A stretch of DNA of 64,000 bases. Origin: Coccinella septempunctata (lineage: Eukaryota; Arthropoda; Insecta; Coleoptera; Coccinellidae). Below are positions 53,849 through 64,000 of the stretch, piece by piece. Location: positions 24,842,501 to 24,906,500 of the forward strand of contig NC_058196.1 of assembly GCF_907165205.1 (NCBI RefSeq), written 5' to 3'. The notes beneath the pieces were generated by a model. The model made no database searches. It was not told where the DNA came from and was given only the letters and a program-made list of their open reading frames with translations. Position numbers and translations under genes: made by a program. Each line of letters starts with the position of its first letter. Position 1 is the stretch's first letter.

Positions 53849-55250
53849 ATTACAATCAGCTCGACAAAATGGTCTAGACCTTAAGGATCTCCTCAATTTA
53901 TGATACGGTATTCACTGAGTTTTTAAATGATAATTCAACTAATAATACTCATAGAGTATGTATATTCCGTTGAGCTCTACCTTCTAGGAATAATGAAGAA
54001 TTAAGATTTCTCTCAATTCTGATATATTTTCCCTTATTGCATTACATTGTTCCTGCATCAAGAAAGGTTTCTATGTTCATTCTCAGAATAATTATTACCT
54101 CACTTCAACCCTCGATCCATTTCAGAATTTTTCATTCAGTTTCACGAAAAATACTGGCTCTAATCGGGGCTCCATCACTCTCGGTCATTACTGGGGGGAG
54201 AATTACAAAATTTCCATTATTTCAACGAGATTTTTCTACGCACAGCATCCCCCTTCGCGGCATATAAGACGGCGGCTCTACTGTTCGAAAGCCTAGGGTG
54301 CCGTTACGTTAAACAAATTTTCCCCACGAAGAACCTTTAGATTTAACACTAATGCCCCGACGAATTGAACAACGACCCCAAGGGCGGCAGTGATACCAGG
54401 CTAAATCCCGGGGTGAAGAAAAATCAGATATTCTTTTCAGAAAAAAACATCAATTTTAATTGAGTTGGGGACTGCTCGGAGGGAATATGAGTGTTATATC
54501 CCTGGTGAATTACATTTCCTCTGCAGGACGGGCTTACGGTGGGAAATTCACGATACAGATGTACTATTAAATCAGTCTTTCGTTTTTCCGATTTTCTCCA
54601 ATTTTTTGACAAGCTGATTTATTCATTGGTTCGGAATTGAAATTCCTTCCGTAATCAAGGAGTTTCTTTCACAAATCGAAGTTTTTCAGGGGCATTTCCC
54701 AGAGGATTCGGTCGACTGACCTTTATAAGAAAAATACTTCTCCACATTCTCAACTCTTTATTTTATCTCTCTACGGGCTATGCGCTCCTATTTTGAATTA
54801 AAAACTGAATAACATCACTTTCTATATACTCACCTTCTTATTTATACTTAATTTTTATCTCTCTTTTAACTTCCAATTACTGAGATTGAGTTCATATAGC
54901 AATACTAAGAACTAATACCTAAGAAAGGGACCGTGATAATGAATCTAATTATATTGGTCAATGTCCTGCTCACTCTGGCAGAATAACGTTTGTCGGGTCA
55001 GCTTGTCCCCAATAAACACATACACATGTATGATACGTTTGTATTGCATTTGTTAAGGGACGCTGATTTTGATTGGAGGTTATTGGTTGAATATTCTTAC
55101 GTCAATTACAATATACATATGTTGATTTCACCTAATGAGGTTACTTGAGGTTATGTATGTCTTTTTTTCTTATTTCGAGGTTATCTTACTTATTTCAGCA
55201 GTCAGAATAATAACTGGAAATCAGTTTTGAGTTGAGAAAAGAGTAATTGA
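53849..55250. other. Intergenic DNA with one repeat-like motif
   Basis: No supported gene. GGCAGAATAACGTTTGTCGG followed by GTCAGCTTGT at 54977-55006 resembles a later stretch near 57732-57763 (ACTTTTCCTGGGTCAGCTAG) and may be the end of a common insect retroelement. Confidence 0.35.
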
Positions 55251-55271
55251 TTAATAATAATAATAATAATA
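55251..55271. repeat. (TAA)n microsatellite
   Basis: Seven perfect TAA/AAT trinucleotides in a row. Confidence 0.9.
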
Positions 55272-58200
55272 TTTATTCACCATAAATTATTTACAATTTA
55301 AATGAAAATAGAGCAAAATGCATGAACAAATAGATGATATCACAGAAGCTCCGGCTCAGGAAGTCTCCGCTTGTACGTGATGTTGTAGAAAATTCGCCCC
55401 TGATGATGAGTGAATAAATGGTTCACGCAATTTATCCAAAAAACACTCATACTACTATTATATTTGAACTGAATATCGTATTTTTTTTTCGTTTATTGAT
55501 GTAATCGTTTTGTATATATTTTTTTTAATGTTTTTCCGTATATATAACTTTTTTGTTCTTTTTAATCCACACCCCCACCTGTGGTTGTGATTCCAAACCA
55601 CTTACACCTCTTACAACAGATACCTCTGATTTCAGTTACATTCTTCAAAGAAAGATCATAACTTACTATTTTCCTTTGTTGAGAAACGTCAAAAATCTTT
55701 CTTAAACTTTTTTCTCTTACTCTTGACCTGGTGCCAGGGACGAGATTGATTCTTAGCGCCACATGTTTGTTTTTTCCCTTCTTTTCAACATTCTATGGTC
55801 CCATTCTCTCTATGTAAGTACTGAAAACGCCAAAAATATACAATTGTATTTCAATTGCATAATATTTTAATGACAAGTTATTCAAATACGATACAACCCT
55901 GCCTCAAGTAGACTAAGGTCAAGATTCAGGAACTTCCATTAAGATTTAATGCCCCATTAAAATTGAGAAAGGATTAAAATGTAAATGGAGCATTAAATTT
56001 AAACGGTTTTTTGCAACTGGGTAATGATGTTGTCGTGTAAAAGTCGTGCATCAATAAAAATATTATTTGCAGACTGAAGAAGTCGACCTAAGTTCGCTGA
56101 AACCTTGCGGAAGAAAGTGAAACAAAGAACGAATGCAAATTCGAAAAAACTGATCTTTGGTTTGCCACCTACTTGGTGTTTCTCAACATGGTAAACGTTC
56201 GCTTAACACTGATCTGAACCAACGCGATCATCCGAATAAAAAAACGCAATACCCCAAACCATCCCACTTTACGATCTTCCTACACGCATATACTCCGGAA
56301 ATCTTACTCCATCAGCTTTCCGAAACACGAAGCGCCATTTTTCATGTGGGCCATAAAAGACGCCCGGAATTAAAACACCACATCCCTGCCGGTGCCTTAT
56401 AAATCAGGGAAGCCTCGCATTTGGCCCTCGGACATTTTTCTAGGCCGCACTGGGCGACGGGTCGCGCGTCTCGTGTTTAATTTGTCTCCGGGCCATGAGG
56501 GGGATGATCGCAAAAAAGACCGACGTGAAGCTCTTCAAGATGAATGTTTTGAATATCGCACCCTGCGAGATTGAAACAAAGGACAAGCGGGCGCAATCTG
56601 CGTTAAAGCCTTGCCGTCGGGCGCGTTAGCGATCCTTCGGAAGCAGTGGCGTTCGTCGTATTACTTTTCGGAAATCATGGTGTTCGGTAGATGCTCTAAA
56701 TGTTTCAATGAGTAACTCTTATAGATGTCCTCAACACTGCTGATAGATGACTGAATAAAAAGTAACTCACAAAATTCATATTTTGGGTATTTTATATTTT
56801 GTAGAGAAATGTAGTATTGATTGATGGAAACCCCGTCAAAGATCAAATACTCCACACATTTCTGACACAAAAAGTTGTGGTTGCCATTTGAAAACCTAAA
56901 TCATTTTCCACCCCTCATAGAGGGTATAAGAGAAACTTCTCTGAGGGGTTGCGTAACTTGAAATTGAAATCAATCTGTGCAAGCATTTTTCTACAGATTA
57001 GTAAATCGCAAGGACAATAAGTAAGTCGCCCTAGAATGGGTGAAGCACTCGGTGATGCATTAATCTCAAATTCCTTGCTTTTCCCGCGGCCAATTGTATG
57101 TAGCCTGTCCCTGTGTTCAGTGTGTTGACATAACCATAAACTTTATTTGTTTATGCAACAGACAATAGATCTATCTGTTGATAAATTCTTTTTTTTTTGA
57201 AGATTAATTAATTAACCACCTCATAAATTCAAATTGCAATTTTTTCGAAGGAGGGGGATGTAACGATACTTTGTTTTTGTTTTTGCAATAAAATTCAAGT
57301 CTCGTTTTAGATATCCGTTTCCTCGAATTTTTCAGATGGAACAATGCAACCACGTCTCATGGAGATTCAGTTTTAATTTAGATATTCCGTAGAATATCAG
57401 TTCATTTTAGATATTTTTTCCAGAATTCTTGAAAAATTGAAATTTCCATCAGTAATTGGCCGTTATACTTCAAAACAAAGAAAAAGTGTCTTTCTACATT
57501 CGGCGTTGTTTTTCCGTCCACAATAACACCCTTAGATTGATGAATTCAGCATAAAACAACCTGGATCGCAGATAACGACCGTTTCTTTGTATCGATAAGA
57601 GATAACACACCTGAAATTAAACTCTTGGAACTAAACTAGTTTCAAGAGGCTCAGCAATGTCACTTTTCATACTATTCTAATTGAATTTAATTTCTCATTT
57701 CACTTCCAATTACTAAATATACCCTCGCTGTAGCAGGACAACTTTTCCTGGGTCAGCTAGTACATAACAGATATGAATTTTCCGTGTTAGTCTGACAGAA
57801 CACCCACACCGCAGTCATTATCATAACTTCAGAAGTGCCACAGTTGAAACTTCAGTGAAAGCGAAACTTTCTTACGATTCCTTCCCTCATTGTATTCCAC
57901 CCCTAAGCCACGCCATTGCCTCTAGCCAACGGAACCAATGACTTTTATCGGATCTCTTGGCGCTTCACCCGACCAAGCTATAACTGGATAATCTAGGATT
58001 ACTAGATTACGCTTCATGTTCTTCGGTTGAACCCCAGTTCGAGTTGCTTTAGATAGTCAGTCTAAAGAAAGTGACCCCGTTAGTCGATTCGCGAGCAATT
58101 GGGATTCCCACGCATATTCGTCCAATTCTAAGGAATTGGCCCCTTCTTTCTAATGGAACTCCTTTACACTTTTTGTGTTATAATTAGGTATTTGATATTT

Positions 58201-59898
58201 AGCACTTTCAGCAACTCTTCTTATTATAGCATATTTTAGATTGGTAGGAATTCAATTTAATTGAAAGTTTCTATATTTCTAAGTTGTTTTGTTGCAAGTT
58301 CAGCTTATTTATTTCTAATTGAATTTGTTGTATGGCATATAGATATTCGACTCTTTTAGTACTCATATGTTGTAATTGTGATTGTTTATATATTCGAGAA
58401 ATCAATGCTGACTGCACAAAATCCAAAAACTGTAAATTATTCTTTATTATGTGAAATGTTAGACTGTCAGATTTCAGATTGTGATTGTACTATCTTCTGT
58501 TTTATTGTTGTCACTCTAAAGTTGTTTTACTGATTGTTAGGTTGACCATAAGCTGAAGCGGCTTTCTGTCTTTTTACCATTTCCCATACAAACCATTCCA
58601 ACGGAATCAAATAACGTCATTATGACCTATGCTTACTAGTGTTCCTGTGAAAATCAACAAGTCCATCGAAAAAATCTCAAATCTTTGGCATAATTTTACA
58701 GAATAAAAAAAAAACTGACCATCTCCCTTCTTTCTTTTCTCTCGATAAAATCTGATATCCGTAAAAGGTCAAATATTATTTTCTTTGACTGACGCATTTC
58801 AAGAGTTGTTTGTTTCGAAATGAATTAAAAACCTCGAAAATTGTTTCACCATACTCTTCATATCCTTAAAACTATTAGTAATTATTATTATTATTAAAAA
58901 TACAAATCTCATACAAAATGAAAAGAAATGATACTTCAGAAGATAACATAGAAAAAGAGAAAAAAAATCAAACATTTCAAAAATAGTAATGTGAAAGTCC
59001 ATATGTTTGTTTGTTTGTCTTCACATAACTCCCGATTTTGATGCATATTTTACATCATTGTAGAGCATATATTCGAGGAAGTTTTTATGTGAATTTCATA
59101 TTCACATAATGAGGATCTAAAAAAAAAATATTCATTTTTCTGAACAAGTATTAGATGAACCTATTTCTCTCAGTCTTCCTGCAGTTGCTGAGTATATTAT
59201 AAGATGCATAGAAAAAGAATTAACCACAATTTTGTAGAGCTGTATCTTCAAATTGAAAAAATAAAATAAACGTAACTGAGACTGTTTCTTCGAGTTTCTC
59301 ATTATCGAAATATGCATTGTTCTAAACCTTCCCCACTTCCGTGATCACCCTAAATGCACCGCCACAAATCGTATCGTGCCGAACGAATCGCTGAACTTTA
59401 ATTAGAAACTAATTTGAAAGTAAAAACGAGAAGGATAATCTGAGCCGTGAAAGACATTCAAACCGCTGCGGATCGGCTTCCTTCATTAAAATGACACAAA
59501 AATCGTTGGGGATAAAGGAGGTGGGAGTTTTAATCAAAACTGTCTGTTTTTTTTCCAGTTGCGGAGTGCAGCCACGTTCATTGAAAGGAAGCTCACTTGA
59601 GTTTCTAGATTAGAACTTTTCCTCATTGTCTGGAATATTTCGTGGATTTTTTTCGTTTCGTTATTTCGAATAATGAACTCTTGTGATCGTTCAGGGAAAA
59701 GTATTGAGAATATGAGCAATAAATCATTTGGAATTAACAGCATTCCATTAGGGATTGGGAATGTTGGCTTTTGCATTTGTCAGAATTGATTTTAATATTG
59801 TTAGGACTGTAATCTATGTATATTCACAACCTCACATCTTCAGAAAGACGAGCCTCACTCTCGTGAGTTCGTGCTTGCTGTTACAGAGTGAGGTAAAC
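55272..59898. other. Long intergenic stretch, mostly unique-looking
   Basis: About 4.6 kb without a supported gene. 56200-56660 is GC-richer with chance frames on one strand and no recognised repeat, a candidate regulatory element. A retroelement-end-like motif lies at 57728-57765. Short frames elsewhere have no family features. Confidence 0.35.
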
Positions 59899-60395
59899 CT
59901 AACTTGCTTGTTCTTGGTCTCCAGGCATGTGGTCCCTCCTCAATGGATCTATCGGTATTCTTCTGTAACTAATCATTCTTTCTCTGTCTTCTCTCGGGTA
60001 GGAGTTCGCTAGTCTTCTTAGATTTTGATTCGGATGCTCCTTCGCTGTTTCGAATGGCTTCTTTGTTGTCCTTAATGCAAATCTCGATAAATCTATCTGT
60101 TTCTGATAAACCAAGGTCGTATCGTAGGTGAGTTGTGGCCTAGCAAAGGCTCTTATTATGTACAATATTTTCCATCACTGCCATGGGGTTGTCAATGGCT
60201 TGCTTGATATGGCTTTTTCCAGTCAGTGCCTTGTCTAGGGTAATACCTAAATATTTAGCTCCATTTCTCCCCCTAAACCTGTAGATTAATAATTGTGGTT
60301 CGCGTAGTTTACGGAATTTCAGACTCTTCCACTTTCGAACATCATAAGTTTGTCCAGGGCAAATTGAACGCGCTATAAACAATAGGGCCCTGCTA
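59899..60395 (-). pseudogene. Jockey-like LINE fragment, decayed
   Basis: Minus-strand frames include AKYLGITLDKALTGKSHIKQ (reverse-transcriptase end) and, after a frame break, IIRAFARPQLTYDTTLVYQK and FETAKEHPNQNLRRLANSYP. The last block matches LFETAKNDPNQELRRLVDYD in the Jockey copy at 27.0-27.4 kb, so the two belong to related families. An internal deletion removes the segment between RPQLTYD and the ETAK block. Confidence 0.72.
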
Positions 60396-60701
60396 CCAGT
60401 TATACTTACCGGCTTCTACTAATAAACCAGTGATCGAATGTTCACTTTATTCGTGGGGATGAAATTGTCCCAAACAACATCTGGGGGATATCACGGGGTA
60501 GGTAAACATATTCCGAGGCTCATTGAGGACAAGAGAATCTGGAAGGTTCGGTTCGTTAGGCACTGCACGGTCGAATGATTCCTTCAAATAATTAATCAAT
60601 TTGCCGATAATGAATACCCTTCAGTCAGACTCAGGTTGTTTGAACGCAAAATATGTTGCAAGCGGGTCAGGAAATGAACGCCACCTCGGATCGGGTTCAA
60701 T
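60396..60701. other. Intergenic DNA, nothing recognised
   Basis: About 300 bp with no frame and no shared repeat noticed. Confidence 0.35.
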
Positions 60702-61195
60702 ACAGTGTGTTTTCAAAGGTAAGGTTCGTTTTTGACAGAAAATTCATCAGAATAACTAATTCTACCAAAAATTGTAAACATGAAGTATACAAGATGGCTG
60801 CAACCCCTAGGAATTCGACAAAATTTCATCAAATTCCAAGTACGAGGCTGTGGACAATTAATGGTTCAGTACATCCGAGTCTATCTGATTAGTTGCATCG
60901 CGTCACTTGAGAAAATTGTGCGATTTGGGGTGAAAATAGTTTATTGAAAATGCTTATGTTGACAAAGTGCTGTTATTGTTACCTTAATTCATCCAATTTT
61001 CATGACGATTGTTGGAGGGTTCGAAAAAGAACAAGAAGATTGTGATGAGCATTGTTATGAAAAAATTTGTGAATAGGTAATATGGAAGAATTTTATTGGT
61101 GAGATTTTGAACTTTTATTTTTAACACTTGTGTCCTGAGTCTTTTTCTATCAGTTGGTGTCGAAATAAACCATTTCATAAATCGATAGGTAGTAA
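60702..61195 (+). mobile_element. TIR family A, partial diverged copy
   Basis: It starts with GTGTGTTTTCAAAGGTAAGG and follows the order of the copy at 29819-30500 (AAGATGGCTGCAACCCCTAG, AATTAATGGTTCAGTAC, GAAGATTGTGATGAGCATTG, ATTTCATAAATCG). The 128-bp unit is present once and eroded. The right third of the element is missing. Confidence 0.7.
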
Positions 61196-62440
61196 TAAAA
61201 CAATCTTTTTTAAGTTTACTCTTCGGCTATCGATTTCGGTTTCTATTCTAAACCATCATCAGGCCAGCTGAAAAGTACTATTTTTAAGTTCAGGTTAAAA
61301 AGTTGAAAATGTTAAAACGTGTGAATTGAGGTTAGGTAACAGAGATAGTTGTCGACATTATCATCTTTATTGAAGAGGATCACTACTTCGGAGTAGTGCC
61401 ACTTATTGGGTAGGTATTTTTCCTCCGTATAAACACCTGTTGAAAAGCACCTGCAAGGCTTTTTCCAAAATGTTACTTACCTACATGCTATGAAATATCC
61501 GATGTAACGCAGCCTTCACTAGCGACATTATACCAATTTTGCTGGTTTTCATAATAAATAATCATAAACTGTTTCGGACTTCCTAAACCTCATCAGCGTG
61601 AGACGGTCATCGAATGATGACACTCACGGACTGTTTATGAAAATTGCCGAACATTTCATCAGCAATTAACGAATTGATAATAAAAAACTGCAATGTTGAT
61701 TATTTTCAACAGAAGTTGAGTAATATAATTCAATCTGATACATGTTCTGCCTCATGAACTTAATAGAATGCTGTACGACAACCTCTTCATGCTGTTGTAA
61801 CGCTAAAGCTTACGTCTTATCCTTAACCTTTTCTCTCAAATACATTTTCTATAATTTTTTGATGAAAATTGTGATGTGATGTGAATCTATTGTGACTTTG
61901 TGCAGTAGTTTTATCGCTACTATACTTCTAAGCGTTGTCACTGATTTTATTTAACTCATCACATGAAGTACATAGATGAAGTATTTAAATCTATCTCGAC
62001 ATTATCAGATATTCCTGATGTCTTATGGTTGTGAAAATGAAAAGATAGTGGACACATCACTGGATTTCCTCCTACACTATATAACAGGGACTACTTCTTT
62101 TTAGTCCGCTAGTAACAAAAAATCTGAATGATTATAAAGTCGTAGTCACTCCATAAAAGCCTCGACCTACTGCTACGCTTGTTTAAAAGTAACATAAATA
62201 CGATAAGATTTCCTAACAAACTTATTGTCCTAAGTGAGAAAATAATTATTAGTGCGAAAAGCTTTAAACCTTTTTCTGATATAGTTGTACGATTATTGGG
62301 TGTCTCTACATCTCGTTGGGTTAAACGTTTCGGTCTTCAAGTGTCGTGTCGTCTTCAGGGAGGTGACGGAGACCACTTTCAATACAATACAATAATCACC
62401 CAGTATATGCGAACAAATCGAGGTAAGATTGATCTTGGAA
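61196..62440. other. Intergenic DNA, nothing recognised
   Basis: No supported gene. A frame of 96 codons at 62179-62469 runs into the Harbinger-type MITE and is chance. Confidence 0.35.
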
Positions 62441-62443
62441 TAA

Positions 62444-62627
62444 GGCCCGGTACTTTCACTTTCGAATAAATTTTATTCAACCAATAATGACGTACCGACA
62501 TTCGATCTATGACAAATAAACTCTTTTAATTAAGTTTCAATGATTTATTTGCATTTTTACTAATCTTACGAATAAGACTTAATAAATGCGAATAAATTTA
62601 TTTATTCGCACGTGAAAGTACCGGGCC
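62444..62627. mobile_element. PIF/Harbinger-type MITE
   Basis: 184 bp with inverted ends GGCCCGGTACTTTCAC and GTGAAAGTACCGGGCC (16 bp perfect, longer imperfect with GAATAAATTT blocks), flanked by TAA on both sides (62441-62443 and 62628-62630). A 3-bp TWA duplication is the PIF/Harbinger hallmark. AT-rich interior, no coding frame. Confidence 0.8.
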
Positions 62628-62630
62628 TAA

Positions 62631-63844
62631 ATAGAACAGAATAAGAATGAAGTAGTGCTAGTTAGCGTAAAAGAAAACTACAAATTCAACAATAATATTA
62701 TACGAGTCAGCCAATAAAGAACGTTAGGTGTTAGATATTCTGTTCAAAGGCCAAAAATTCCCTTCACTACTTCAACTAGTTGAGTAAATTCCCATTATTA
62801 TAAGATCAATAGATATTCGGAGGTTTGTGAGTCCACCAGCTGAAATATTTCGACGCCATTTCAAATTTCCAAAAAAAAAAACTGGTGTACTATATTATTT
62901 CAAACAGTTAATCATTGAGAAAGCGAGTTCGACATAGGAAATCCATTGATCAAATACCGGATTAAGCTCACAGCTTATGAATCGATACCATAAATAGAGT
63001 TAAATCTCTTGTTCAAACGGCGATAGGATGGTCTCATTACGCCACTTATGTTTGCCTTCGACCTATTGCTGTGATTCCGCAGTTTGCCTAACTGCCTGGA
63101 ATCAGCAAGCGGTACTTCATAGCATACAAAGGAAGATGTGATATAGCAATTACTTGGGATATATAACAGCGTCCGTAAATTATGCATAATTGAGCAATTC
63201 GGTATGCGGGACCATTGTCGGTGATAGCGGTGGTGAACTGATATCAACATCCCGAATAAATAACTGTTTCTCCACAGATAAAATCACTGTTTGCGAACAC
63301 AGAAGAACGAAGAAGAATCCAAAGATATGAATTTAGCAATTCTATGCACATAAATGTCCCTTCGAATTTTATATTAGGTCAACTCGGTCAAATAAAAACG
63401 AATGAAAATATAATAAATGGTGTCCCTGAAATAGTTGAACCGTGATCGCATTTCAGAGGAACAATAAGATGAGTCCATTCCATATTTTTTTTATCAAATT
63501 TATGTAGAAATTGGAGAAAGTGGATTGTGTCGAGTTTGTTATCCTTAACAAAATCCAAATATTCTTTCTATGAGGTATTGAGAAGATTTCTAGGTTGAAA
63601 CTGAATAAATAGGCTTGTTCGAAGAGTGTGTGTGGAAACTTTTTTGGAAAAGGTCAAAATATGCGGTTCAACCCACTGCACACCAGTAAAACATTGACCT
63701 AACGTTGTTATTTCATGTACCCAATGTTGCTGTTTTCAGTGTTCACGTAAATATGACTGAAAACAACAGAATATTCCACTGAATATTCAATTAATTCCTG
63801 TATTATCTGTCTGGAAATCCCATACAATACTCAGAATGTCTATA
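62631..63844. other. Intergenic DNA, nothing recognised
   Basis: No supported gene or shared repeat; the 91-codon minus-strand frame at 62975-63250 has no family features. Confidence 0.35.
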
Positions 63845-63960
63845 TGGCTAAATCTTTCTATTTAATCCGATAGGGAAAAAATGGTAAAGAAGAAAAATTT
63901 ATCATTTCATCTCAATAGTCTTTTTTTGATATATGTACAAGAGTTAGACTCTTGTCTTGT
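63845..63960. repeat. Diverged end of TIR family B
   Basis: GAAAAAATGGTAAAGAAGAA, then ATCTCAATAGTC and ACAAGAGTTAGACTCTTG follow the order of the right end of family B (GGAAAAAATGGTAAGG, CCTCAAGAATC, GTCAAAGACTC). Clearly older than the other copies. Confidence 0.5.
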
Positions 63961-64000
63961 ATTTCAGCATGTATTCAACAACAAAAATAGCTTGACAAAA

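Noticed and set aside
57930..58060. Possible tRNA gene (GGTTGAACCCCAGTTCGAG)
   Set aside because: No cloverleaf can be built; acceptor and anticodon stems do not pair.

Overview
The window is nuclear DNA from an insect, AT-rich and dense in transposable elements. Eukaryotic exons with GT/AG introns, Tc1, mariner, piggyBac-type, P-like, Jockey, RTE and Penelope-like sequences, and a short interstitial TTAGG array support this. I cannot fix the order from sequence alone; a beetle is a guess. Only two host genes can be supported, and both are split by introns loaded with repeats.

Region 1-5.5 kb (minus strand): two exons of a small secreted cysteine-rich protein, VWC-like by its cysteine pattern. 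They sit beside a nested stack in which a dead Tc1 copy lies inside a larger inverted-repeat element. A second Tc1 copy of the same family lies at 5.5-6.8 kb in the opposite orientation. The 9.0-10.2 kb block is a further terminal-inverted-repeat (TIR) element.

Region 12.9-24.1 kb (plus strand): a four-exon ubiquilin gene with an N-terminal ubiquitin-like domain, a short STI1-type segment and a C-terminal UBA domain. The spliced model is 388 residues. It lacks the second STI1 block and the first part of the first, so it is unusually short. Intron 2 holds a P-element-like relic and an RNase H LINE fragment. Intron 3 holds a TIR element with repeated subterminal motifs, a tiny TTAA-flanked hairpin, and a 100-bp tandem repeat split by a hAT-like element that is itself split by a piggyBac-type MITE.

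Region 24-64 kb: no host gene that I can support. It is a mosaic of a 26-bp palindromic satellite, Jockey, RTE and RNase H LINE fragments, a Penelope-like endonuclease remnant framed by a 39-bp inverted repeat, two copies of one mariner family, two non-autonomous TIR families present in several copies each, and a PIF/Harbinger-type MITE. Between these lie several GC-richer stretches without recognisable repeats or convincing reading frames. They could be conserved regulatory DNA, but the sequence alone does not show this.

Several insertions can be ordered in time because one element interrupts another. In one case the empty target site is present in this same window: the piggyBac-type MITE in the mariner copy at 32.7-34.3 kb versus the uninterrupted mariner copy at 44.7-45.5 kb.
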